Source: Musa acuminata AAA Group (taxonomy: Eukaryota; Streptophyta; Magnoliopsida; Zingiberales; Musaceae). From it: a DNA stretch of 64,000 nt. The stretch lies in the NCBI RefSeq assembly GCF_036884655.1, contig NC_088339.1:25749501-25813500 (forward strand), in the 5' to 3' direction. The translations under genes and the position numbers were made by a program. The notes beneath the pieces are model-generated. The model did no database searches. It saw only the letters and a program-made list of their open reading frames with translations, and was not told where the DNA came from. This document shows, piece after piece, positions 39,501-48,518 of this stretch; positions within the stretch are counted from its first letter, which is position 1, and every line of letters starts with the position of its first letter.

Positions 39501-42500
39501 GTTGTGTCATTGTTCTATTCTACTTATCACTAGAGAGAATTAAGTTTAACCTCTTGTTTATAGAAATCTGTATACACTGGTGAAGTTTCTTATAAAAATT
39601 GCCTGTATTAGGGTGTCCAACACTTCTCTGTAAGATATCCATGTTCATTCTTCGCTGTATTATGGTGAGAGAAAACTATAGATATATTTCATCTACAAAG
39701 TCGCTTGAGGTTTAAGTTTAATCCTTTTATTCTTTTTTCCAGTTTAAGTTGCTTTAAGCATGACAAGTATTGACTTTTAAATTACCAAAGGTGCTGGAAT
39801 GATAAAGGCTAATTCTTTATTTATTTGTGAGACATGCGTGTAAGGAATTACAGGGACTCAGTTTGGACTGACCCATTGCTGATTGAGACAAGCCAGAAAT
39901 TAGTTGTGCAGAGAATTAAGATTATGGAAGTAGGAAAAAAATAATTAAAGTCAACAACACAAGAAAATATAAAGAAGAAAAGTCACCTGGTAGAAAAGTC
40001 TGAAGCCCAAGGAATTTTTTGTTGCTTTCAGATATCATGTAAATGACCAGCTGAAAATTGTGACTGAAGTAAAAATAGACAAAGTAAAATATTTAGTGTA
40101 GGAAACTATAAAAACACAGTCACTGTGAAAAGCTTGCTTAAACAGAAGATTTCAGCCACTGTTTAGCCTATTATTTGAGTCTTAAAACATTGTTAGTAGC
40201 CAATTAATTCTGAACCAACAAATTGAAATTTCGTTAGGAATCTCCAATTGGTTACTATCAGGGAAGCCAAACAAGAGTGATTAGTTGGCCTGCAATCTCT
40301 CTGGACAGAAACTTGAGTTTCAAATTTTACCAATCAAAGCAGTGGGAATTTACTAGAAGTATCTTACATGATCGCGTCTTTTTATCTTTCCATTCTATTT
40401 TCTTTCAACATATACCCTTTTGTGCATCATGCTACTGATCATTTAGAACAAAGAAACCAAACTGATCTTTTTACTGAATTTTATCCATGAATGATGTTGA
40501 GTTCCCATGATCATTCTCATATTGAATGTATTACTTTCATGTTTTGGTTTCAGATTGAGATCGTACATGGAGTTGTGCATTTTAATACCTGGAATTTCTC
40601 CACAACATTATCCAACTGGTGTTAAAAATGGCCATGTAAGCTCTCTCACACCTCAGTCTTATGCTCTCCTGCATATGTGGTGAACCTTCTCATTTTTTTC
40701 TTTTCCCTTTTGCTATGGCTATTGGGATTTTCTTCTCTCTGCTACAAAGTATTCTTTTTCCCACATGTATTTATACTATATGTCTATACCTATGCTTGTA
40801 TTTTCATATGGATGCACCTCAACTGACTGATTGAAATGAGAAAATAAATTTGACAGTATATTGCTATATGGTATTTCTCCATTATCTTAAGAGGACTTCT
40901 AAAGATGCTTTTCATGTATGTAATAGACAATATTTACAAAACACTAGTAATTTAAGAATATTGTTACATTCTAAATCTTATAGTAGGCAACAAACTGAGG
41001 GTTCAATACTTGCCTGTAGTTCAAGCTGAGAGATTGGTTGTGTACATTTCTAACTTTCTAAACTATCATAGATTATGAAAGTGATTTATTTTTTACTTTC
41101 CTTACCCGTTAGATTTGTATTTAGTAATTGGTCTCTTTATGCTTAAACGTGGTATCTCTGTTTATATGATAGTTTTTTAGTAGTTATTATTTTACTTCAG
41201 CTATCAAAGGATACACGTGTGCTAAGATAAATCTTTCTCTGTAGTCTAGGTTGGTGTCTCACCTGCTTTTCTTTTTGCTTATATGTTCAATATTAGTTTA
41301 CGACAAATTGTGACAGTTTAAATTTATTTGTTTTATTTCAAGTATGAGAATATGTAATGTATGACTGAACCAAGATAAATGTTTTTCGGCATTCAAGGTT
41401 GGTGTTTCGCCTGCTTCTTGGAAATGTTCTGAAGAGTCTTTTTCACTTCAAGTGAAAAGTAGAGATCCTCTTAAACTGGGGTCAGCCTCTAAAGTTATAT
41501 GCAACTGTAGTCTTTTTATATGGTTTCTAAATAACATATTTTTAAAAGCAGTTTACTTATTTGTGTCTATAAATGATACACAGCTTTCAAGATGTTTGGG
41601 CATTGCGATTAGTACGCCAGTTGTTAGTATGGCATCCTGTAAGTTGTGCATCTTATAATTATATTGTAGTTGAGCTATATCAAGCATATCTATTTTACAC
41701 AATTCCGTAAATGAGCTTCGAGGTTTTTATTAAGCAATTTGCATGATCCAAATGTTTGTAATCCAGAAATTAAACAAAAGTCTCAATTTATTCCTTTTCA
41801 ATAATCCTGAATTCTAAGGTACATCAAAGATGTTTAATGATCATTCCCCATTGTTCTCACTTAGTAAACTTCCTGTAGTACTACACTGGGAAAATTCAAA
41901 AAGTTATATCAAGTTTATCTTTTTGCACAGCATGTCCTCGATCTCATTGGTTCATGCCTAGACAATGTTTAGGAGTTTTGGTGGGACACAAGTTCTTTCA
42001 TGCTCGGTGCTAAAAGCCTAAAACATTCAAGGAAAGCGAGTTAAACTGGATTTTTCATGCATATCCAAAAATTAAAACTTTCTTGATGAAATAGGAGCCA
42101 CATTTATGGGATTTTAGCTGCACGTTGCACAATTTGACTTGATCTACATTTTTAAGAAAATAAATTTATATTAAAAAAATCGGTATGGATTTTGAAAACC
42201 GTCGATCACTAATGGGAACTTTATACTTGAACATGAGTAACTAATGGCACAAGTCATGATCATTAGTATAAGTCACTGTGGTTGTCCATGCATCATTCAA
42301 TTCTCAACTTCTTATGATTAATGCTTTATATTACAACAAACATTGTTATGAATGTGGTTACCTTAATATATTCAATGGCCCAACATTATAAATTCACTTT
42401 CTCTTCGTACTTAAATGTGGAAAGAAGAAAATGAATAATCATGGATTAATTGGATGCAATCACACAACCACATGCCATGTTTGATATGAATTCACAAACA

Positions 42501-43014
42501 TGTGTTGTGTATTAATTGCATTCATGCCCCTCAAAAAGTGGAAGTCTCTTGAAGACAAGGTATTAGTCAATTCTGCTGACATCAGCAGCACTAAGTGCAC
42601 TTATAGACTCCAGAAATTAAGATGATATAAATCTGATCTACTTTTTGGTTGTGACAATATAATTATTAAGGACATATGAATTCATGGAAAATAATTTACA
42701 CCATAAACAATCAGCCACATTGTAGTGGTAGAAGTATTATGTATTCTCTTTCTTTTATATGCTTTGTTGGGTTACATGGAAAATCTAAAGTTTTTGCTTC
42801 TGATATTCTGCTCCATCTGATGTAATGCAGTATTGTTATTATATTACCAACATTCAGGAATGTCTTTTTCTTCATTTCGCTCTGTTTTCTAAATATTGTT
42901 GGCTATGATCTAGCACTGATATGTACCATTGACTTATTCACATTTGTCTTGTAGGAAGATCGGTTGAGTGTTGATGAAGCTCTGCGCCATCCTTACTTTC
43001 AGCCACATTATTAA
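17788..43014 (+). CDS. PP2C phosphatase-protein kinase fusion, 20 exons
   Basis: Single protein with PP2C phosphatase (about residues 65-435) followed by a Ser/Thr-kinase-like domain (about 600-1085), as in the Arabidopsis At3g63340-type family. Exons: 17788-18058, 18308-18563, 19833-19938, 20033-20171, 22018-22279, 22899-23245, 23391-23467, 23997-24150, 24940-25129, 27021-27261, 30082-30585, 32081-32138, 33770-33857, 34526-34597, 39001-39084, 39278-39421, 40554-40635, 41398-41480, 41584-41638, 42955-43014; sum 3,273 nt, 1,090 aa. PP2C metal residues are kept: SQED (74-77), DGHNG (107-111), VGDSKA (about 240), SRAIGD, ASDG, MDN. Kinase motifs: [11 protein letters not shown] loop, ILK lysine (about 678), HRDIKPEN (about 864), DFG (about 902), PPE, DMWSVG. 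The first loop glycine is replaced (DRGSYG). A long acidic insert follows helix C. The N-terminus ([15 protein letters not shown]) is hydrophobic, like a signal peptide or anchor. The donor of intron 3 is GA, not GT. No transmembrane segment separates the domains. Confidence 0.9.
19939..19944 (+). other. defective or non-canonical splice donor, intron 3 of the fusion gene
   Basis: Exon 3 ends TTTTCCAAG and the intron begins GAAAGT. A canonical donor would be GTAAGT, so the site looks like a consensus donor with its +2 base changed from T to A. The next exon begins at 20033 in phase 0 and the protein reads across as FSK-EALQKNL, matching the family. The nearest GT (4 bases on) would shift the frame. 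Retention of the intron ends the protein at a stop after about 218 residues. Confidence 0.75.
21440..21545 (-). mobile_element. probable tRNA-derived SINE
   Basis: On the minus strand the sequence holds a box A-like TAGCCTAGTGG (21523-21533) and, about 40 bases on, a box B-like GGGTTCGAACCC (21481-21492). This is the internal pol III promoter layout of tRNA-derived SINEs such as the plant Au family. It does not fold into a full tRNA cloverleaf by eye. No clear target duplication was found. Confidence 0.5.
25655..25885. repeat. GTACCG-rich palindromic repeat (family copy A)
   Basis: Dense in GTACCG/CGGTAC motifs at both ends, with a central palindrome: AGTGCTACAGTG (25746-25757), an 8-base loop, then its exact complement CACTGTAGCACT (25766-25777), extended imperfectly on both sides. 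Lies in intron 9 of the phosphatase-kinase gene. Shares the GTACCGG end motifs with longer copies further right. Confidence 0.8.
27930..29470 (+). mobile_element. relic LINE-type reverse transcriptase, split by a later insertion
   Basis: Broken frames follow the C-terminal half of a plant non-LTR reverse transcriptase: a degraded FxDD box with DNILI near 27,980, KNKYMRC near 28,090, SENFRG near 28,180, then IDEDIS near 28,230. After an interruption the reading resumes with HRIK at about 29,030 and continues to [12 protein letters not shown] near 29,210 and a [13 protein letters not shown] tail near 29,400. Many stops and frameshifts show it is long dead. It lies in intron 10 of the fusion gene on the sense strand. 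Family level is by motif order only. Confidence 0.65.
28249..29023 (+). mobile_element. GTACCG/purine-rich element inserted into the LINE relic (family copy B)
   Basis: The hexamer TCCATA occurs immediately before the insert (ending at 28248) and again immediately after it. Removing the insert rejoins the reverse transcriptase reading DEDIS-HRIK, so the hexamer is a credible target site duplication. The insert begins with a GTACCGG-type end, has a GAAGAAGAGGGAGAAG core and a long TATATTTTTATAT stretch, and ends with GGTACACAGATACGGTAT. The 250-codon open frame inside is low-complexity and unlikely to be a gene. Confidence 0.7.
29515..29650. repeat. possible degenerate fragment of the GTACCG repeat family
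   Basis: Contains GTACAGGTGGTATGAGG, CCATACTGAACCATACTAG and similar pieces that resemble the ends of the neighbouring GTACCG family. Too diverged for firm placement. Confidence 0.35.
30882..30913. repeat. (TA)n microsatellite
   Basis: An uninterrupted TA run of about 16 units in intron 11 of the fusion gene. Just to the right, CAGGGATATATCTGTGAAATG occurs twice about 110 bases apart (near 30,977 and 31,087), a small local duplication. Confidence 0.9.
32330..33035. repeat. GTACCG/purine-rich element (family copy C)
   Basis: Starts TATAAAAGGATTGC, then a GGACCAGTCCC/GTACTGATTAGTACC end. A purine core of about 250 bases (GAAGAGGAAGAAGAAGGAG and variants) is followed by a TTTTTTTATTT stretch and a CGGGCCAGTATACACCGG end. 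Lies in intron 12 of the fusion gene. Open frames on both strands here are Ser/Leu- or Arg/Glu-rich by-products of the purine core. Confidence 0.75.
35255..35725. repeat. GTACCG/purine-rich element (family copy D)
   Basis: Same order as the neighbouring copies: GTATAAAAGGATTA, a GTACCGGACC end, a GAGGAAGAAAAAGAGGGAG purine core, a poly-T stretch, a GGACCGCCCGAAACGGAGG segment and a final GTATAAAGGATTA. It is in intron 14 of the fusion gene. The near-identical 13-base ends are in direct orientation. Confidence 0.75.
36485..36516. repeat. (GTT)n(GGT)n microsatellite
   Basis: GTT units run directly into GGT units, about 32 bases in all, in intron 14 of the fusion gene. Confidence 0.9.
37140..38590. 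repeat. GTACCG/purine-rich element (family copy E), split by a nested element
   Basis: The left part (37,150-37,225) has GGACCGGTATACTAG, and the right part (38,131-38,590) has the GAAGAGGAAGAAAAAGGAG core, a poly-T stretch, a CTGCCCGAAACAGAAG segment like that in copy D and a CGGACCGGTATGTATCGG end. The two halves are separated by the 905-bp element at 37,226-38,130. In intron 14 of the fusion gene. Confidence 0.75.
37226..38130. mobile_element. 905-bp TIR element with 6-bp target duplication
   Basis: The ends are perfect 10-base inverted repeats, CCAGTGATTT at the left and AAATCACTGG at the right. Both sides are flanked by TCAGTA (37,220-37,225 and 38,131-38,136), a 6-base target duplication. 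Inside the ends are long subterminal clusters of GGCGCC, AGGCGC and CGCCCGAG motifs in both orientations. The middle is AT-rich at the left and a GCGGTAGCGGGAGCGGCGAG-like triplet-rich stretch at the right. No transposase is visible, so it is a non-autonomous DNA element. I cannot assign a superfamily. Confidence 0.8.
38593..38668. repeat. two-copy tandem repeat, about 40 bases
   Basis: TGTAGCATATCAGTTACTTA is repeated about 40 bases later as TGTAGCATATTAGTTAATTA, each followed by TCACCATGTTAT. It directly follows the right end of repeat copy E. Confidence 0.85.
41222..41427 (+). repeat. duplicated intron-exon junction in the fusion gene
   Basis: About 50 bases around the start of exon 18 (AAGATAAATGTTTTTC ... 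AAGGTTGGTGTTTCGCCTGC) occur in diverged form 148 bases upstream (AAGATAAATCTTTCTC ... TAGGTTGGTGTCTCACCTGC). The downstream copy is the coding one, because only it continues into the conserved SWKCSEESF frame. The upstream copy keeps an AG in the acceptor position. Confidence 0.8.
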
Positions 43015-44691
43015 AGAAGCTGCTAGACAAGATTGCGGGCAATCTTTGACACCATAACGAGGTTGCTCTACGGATTCAAAAATCATGGCATCCTAAGCAT
43101 ACCCAATGTACTGTACCAGTTGAACTCTTTAGAGTATAATATACCATTACGAGGTATATAAAAAATTAAACCGATAAGTCATTGTTATTATTCTAGTGAT
43201 ATATCAGTGCAATGGACCATGCCAACAAACTATACTGGTTTTAGAGGGAAACAGTTTGTGGATATTATCCAAATGTTATATCCTCGATTGCTCCATTGTG
43301 CAGCCTCGTGCATATGTTTGACCTTTTCGGACTCCTTGTTCAAGAAAGTCACATGCACTAGGCTTTCAAGAAACCTCATACCTAGGACCTTTCCAAATAG
43401 AGAAGATTGGTACTAGATTAAACTTTATCTATATTTGATCATGTCAATAAGGAGTCAACCGGATACCTTGAAAAGGTTCTAGGTATCATATCATTAGAAC
43501 AATAATCAAACTTGTGTCCCTAGTTTGTTTTTCTGTATAGCTGTTCCAGATCCTAGTACTTGTAATAGTTTAGATAAAATCATGTGGGGATATAAAAAGT
43601 TTCTAGTATATTGTGTATGTAATGTGAAGCAGCCCAAACAAATGCCTCCTATGTGATCCAGTCAAAGTCTTTGGCCTATCCTAGCATGATCCTAGCATTA
43701 TTAAAGGTGATGAGAGTCGATTACCAAGCTATTTAGTTAGAATTTGGCATCCATATGTTGTTGCAGATAAAATTTTGACTGTGGTCTGATTTGTTGGCAC
43801 ATCCCAAAAGGCAGAGTCCTAATTCATCTAAGATTTTCTGGTTATTATACTGGGAGTCCAATTGACATTCTCTTCTCCTATGACCTCTCTATTTGATAGG
43901 CCGGGATACAAGATTTACATGAATGGGATTAATCTTTCCTTCTATTTCTCGTCTCAGTCTTCTGCTTTTCATCAATGAGTGTGAATATTTGAAGATTTAA
44001 TTGTGTTCACCCTCTCTTGTCATGCGTTGATGTGTAGATCATTGGTCAATGATTGTTATCATGGTGCCCATTTTCTCTGTGATCCAATGTTGCTACAAAT
44101 CAAAGATCGGAGATCATCGCCTATTTCTAACTTGGTCAAGTGGTAACAAAATGCTGCAATGTTCAGCTCCTAGCATGTGATATTTGGATTAGTTCTCATA
44201 GAACCATGTTTAGGACTTTCTTCCTTTTCTTTAACATGCATGAACTTTCTCTATTTTTCCTTTCATTTGTGCAATTGGAGTCATTAGCTAGAACTACTAT
44301 TATGCTTATTCATTCACTTGCAGCTAAGATAAATGAGCCATGTGTTCTGTCAAAAGTTTCAGCCCCAGAATCTGAATTGAATAAGGAATTCTAGTTGACA
44401 CAAAGAGTACCTAGAATCAAAATGAAGCATAGCTATTCCTTCGAAGGCAATAGTCTATATTTATAGAAACATGAAGTGAAAGTTGTTTCTGTCTACTGCT
44501 TTCCCTTTTGCAATACTCTTGGCTTCACAGCTCGTCATTTTTTCCCTCTGGGTCAATATTATGTTGGTAAAGAATTCTATAATTATGCTACTACTTAGTT
44601 ACATAGAACTCATAATTTTGTTTCCTACTTAAAGGATGTGATCTATTATGCTTATCATTTATTAATGAAATCTTCCTAAATGTTTTGACAG

Positions 44692-45326
44692 GGGGACATC
44701 ATGCTCATGCAGCAGACTTGCTGATATGATGGATATTGGTTATTATGGCATCGACCAAGTCAAGTCACCTGTTGTTCTTCATCATCGGGCATGTGTTGAA
44801 GGTAGATTGATGCAGGGTCATTCCATTTTGTAATAAATTTTACTAGTTAGCAGGAATTTTATAAATTTTAGTTTTTGCCCATGATAGCATCTTTTATGAT
44901 CATACATCATATTGCTAAAGGAGCTCATGACTTGGTCATGATATCCTGTCATCAAGGTCAATTGAGGTGGGTTCCTAGATGTGGAAGCATATGTTTGTGA
45001 GGCCGGTTTTCTATTTTTGGGTTAGTGTTTTATTGACTAATCAGGAATTTTTTCAAATATCATATTATGGTCCTATATTATATGAGTATTAGAGTACTTG
45101 TCCCACATTACATAAGGGTGTTACCTGAGCTGCATTCATGCTTGCCTTTGTCATTTTTATAAATTTCTTGGTATATGATAGTTTGCATATTTGCTTTGAT
45201 CTGATCTCATTTACATTGCCTGCAATCCTAGCTAAGCTAATTTTATGAAATGCAGAGACGGTAATCCCAAAACAAGATAGCCATCATATGTGGAGTATAT
45301 TATCTACTCCCAACTGTCCAAAGTGA
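44692..45326 (+). other. two exon-like segments of an unrecognised gene
   Basis: 44,692-44,801 follows a good acceptor (TTTTGACAG) and reads CSCSRLADMMDIGYYG through to HHRACVE, then a GAAG|GTAGAT donor. 45,256-45,326 follows ATGCAG, and in the matching phase continues as ETVIPKQDSHHMWSILS to a stop after NCPK. The phases agree and both frames are open, which hints at the last two exons of a gene. I do not recognise the family. Upstream exons were not found with confidence; a Leu/Ala-rich frame at 44,266-44,393 could be one. Confidence 0.3.
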
Positions 45327-45378
45327 TACGAGGCCCTTATCAAGGTTCATGAGGACCAACGTCAAACTGAATTCAAAG

Positions 45379-45490
45379 GTATACTCAAATCTTTAAGAAG
45401 GATCTAACACAGTAATCTTTGTATACTCAAATCTTTAAGAAGGATCCAAGACAATAATCTTTGTATACTCAAATCTTTAAGAAGGACTAG
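45379..45490. repeat. 42-base tandem repeat, about 2.6 copies
   Basis: GTATACTCAAATCTTTAAGA begins at 45,379, 45,421 and 45,463, exactly 42 bases apart. The units differ at a few positions and the last is incomplete. Confidence 0.95.
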
Positions 45491-46901
45491 CGCATTTGTG
45501 ATGGTACGATGTGTGTATCATAGTAATGTGCTATTCACTTTATGATCCTTAGGAACTTTGTCCGGTGATAAGTTTGTTGTAAATCTCCAGAGAGTATATA
45601 GATATGTAGACACGCACACTTGGATGAAAGAGCCCTCCAAATGTGTTGGAAGGGAAGCCACGTGTGCGTTGGTTTTTAATTTATTAGAGCATAGTTTACC
45701 AGCTTAATTTCCATGTCAGGTTTCAATCGAGAGATCTTTTTCCAGTTTCCGGAAGAGTACTCAAATTCTTAGGTGAGAAAGAAAAATATTTTTTGGTTTA
45801 TCTTTCTATTAACAAAGTCACTTTATAAGTTTCTGATACATGACTAAGAAGCCCGAAGAATGATTATTATAAGAATTTCTTCCTTTATCTATGCCATTAT
45901 AGACTTTTTTTTTTTGTATGTTTCACATCAAACTATAAGGGGTATATATATATATTAAATAAATTGATTTATTTTTACAAGGTGTTCTTAGTTTTTATTT
46001 TTTACTTAGTATTTTTTTAATATATTAGATGTCCCTTTATCATTATTATTTTCTTCGAGTTAATATTGTCATCCCATAATGAGGTGTTTGTCTTATGAGA
46101 CCTTGTTATCTTCCTATTTCGTTGTGGTCATCTTCTACCTTGTACTTGTTGTCACTCTTTGTGGTCTTGCATTTCGTCTAATGAGGCTCAGATGAAGGTT
46201 GACATAATGGCAATGTTGTCGTGAGAATTGTTGGTAGTATAAAAGGTCTTGGATCAATTATTCATGGGGTCATCTACTCAATGGTGATGAAGGCGCAGAT
46301 GAGGATATGCCAGGAGAGCCGAGGGATAGAGATGATAATGCCTCGTGAGGCAGAGGGCATAGTCTCATGGGATAGACGATAGTGTTTCATGGGACAAATG
46401 TGACCATAGTGAAGAAGTGTGATGGTATAGTATTACAGGACAAAAACAATTGTGATCGGACAAACGTGACAATTGACAATTCTCATTCAAAAGAGGAGGT
46501 GACGACGACAAGGGGCATTCAAGATATTAGCAAAAAAAAAAAGAAGGGCACCAAATGAAAATTTTAAAAATTTAGAGCATCTATCAAGCCCAAAAAAAAT
46601 AGCTTTTTCAGGAAAGTAAATTTTTTTATGTATATTCCTACTAAACTATGAAATTAGCGTCTGTTGTCACAAATATTATTGTAGAACATATATCCTTTCA
46701 GTTATTATCATCCTTCTCATGCCACTATTATCAGAAATCCTAGGTTAACCTTTTAATTGACATTAATTTGTAAAAGAAATATGCAAAGATATTTTAAAGA
46801 AACCTCGAATGTCTCTAGTATCATAATGTGGTTTGAAAATGTACGAATATCACTTAGAAACTCAACTAATAGTGATCTTATGCTGGTTAGTGAAGATTAA
46901 C

Positions 46902-46904
<3 letters not shown>

Positions 46905-46988
<84 letters not shown>
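46905..46988. repeat. compound (TA)n(GA)n microsatellite
   Basis: About 24 TA units pass directly into about 18 GA units without interruption. Likely highly variable between individuals. Confidence 0.95.
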
Positions 46989-46991
<3 letters not shown>

Positions 46992-48339
46992 ATGATTCCA
47001 AGGATGGAGGACCATTTAAGTTCCGTAAATGACCGGTGGCTATGGTAGTGGAACACTGGCCCCACCCCCTGTTATATGTCGTATCTATTTTGGCTCATAA
47101 TTCCCCTTACATATTATGCGGTGAGCGCTACACACACATCGTAGGCGAGCCGATCATGGAGCGCCATGTTAGCTGACTCACCATGTTAGCAATGACCTTA
47201 TGATTCTGTGGCTTTCTGTGTTAAGACAACTTGGACGGTTTGGCGTGTGTGTGCGTGTCACACACTTGAAATCATCCCGCTGGTATATACTTTTTGTGTT
47301 GGGGTGGAACTTGCATCCACTGATAACAGCCAAAGAAGGTGTGAGAATGCAAAGAATGGAACCCATGGTGGGCCTCACCATTGCACCTCCACTGTATCAG
47401 AGTTACATCGAGCAACACACACATAATAAGCTCATAAGTGAAAGAACAATAGGTTAGAGAAGAAGCGAGCCACCAATACCAAATGCTGAGCCCGAAAAGA
47501 GAGAGGTCAATCGACTGAGCTTGGATTTTGGGGTGCTGAGGACATCAATCAATTGAGCAATAATGGAGATGAAATGGCCTGTACGAAAGGCTGTGGAGAC
47601 AAGACTGAGCTGCCTTTGGTACCTTCTCCAAGCTTTTAAGACCTATTACCCAAAAAAAAGAAGGAAGAAATGTGTGCTTTTATTATTATCATCATTTTAT
47701 TCCTATCAAAGCTCCTTTGGGAGGTTTGGGTATTATGTGATAAGACATGAACCAAATAATCATCAACTCATCTACCGGAAGATAAAGTGTGCAATGGACC
47801 CAACCAAAGGAAAAAGAAGGAAAAGAAAAGCAAATACTGAATCAAAGACCAGGATTCCCTGTGCCTTGTGGGGGTAAACCTAATCTCATCTCTATGCAGT
47901 TCCTTCGTCTCTCTCTCTTTGCTCCACTGTCTCCACTCTTCCCTTTTCTGATCTCTCTGACTGCAATTATAGCGCTACCCTCATATTAGAAAGAGAAGAC
48001 TGAGCACTCGAGAGCTCAGTTCCTAAAATCCTTCTGTGCTGTCTTCTTTTGACATGAGAGAGACAAGAGAGAGTTGAACTCCGAACTCTTATAATACACT
48101 ATTTCTGCCATATTTGATGGTTAGGGTTTCGAGAGCACATGGAAAGGAAAGGGATGTTTGATTGCCGGTGTGGAGGTGCAGAGCTGGAGGCAACTTACAA
48201 CCCCCCCTCTCCCTTCGCTTGGTTTTATGGTAATCACCACAATTTCAATGATGTCATATCTGATACGAAAACACATCGCCACCTATGCCCACTCTGAAGT
48301 ATCCGAATAAAGGTTGCTTCTCTCCAGCTTCTTTCTCCC

Positions 48340-48341
<2 letters not shown>

Positions 48342-48391
<50 letters not shown>
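48342..48391 (+). repeat. (CT)n microsatellite in the leader of the IDD gene
   Basis: About 25 uninterrupted CT units end roughly 130 bases before the likely IDD start codon. The reading frame from an upstream ATG at 48,285 passes through this tract as a Leu-Ser repeat and stays open into the IDD frame. Confidence 0.9.
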
Positions 48392-48393
<2 letters not shown>

Positions 48394-48518
48394 TCTCCTT
48401 TAGTGGCTTTGAGCCTTGCGATAGCAACATAATAAAGATCAGATACCACTATCTTGTCCCTTCTCATTGCTATCACTGGTGCAAGAAAACAAACAACAAG
48501 GCGGTGGTCTTCTTCACC

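Larger units (their letters stand above)
43015..48100. other. intergenic region with exon-like pieces and microsatellites
   Basis: The first few hundred bases probably hold the 3' untranslated region of the fusion gene. Two exon-like pieces (44,692-44,801 and 45,256-45,326), a 42-base tandem repeat and a TA/GA microsatellite are listed separately. Beyond these I see no coding similarity. From 46,000 to 46,500 the sequence has loose repeats of CATGGGACAAA-type words. Confidence 0.5.

Noticed and set aside
43207..43416. 69-codon open frame downstream of the fusion gene
   Set aside because: No motif and probably 3' untranslated or intergenic sequence.
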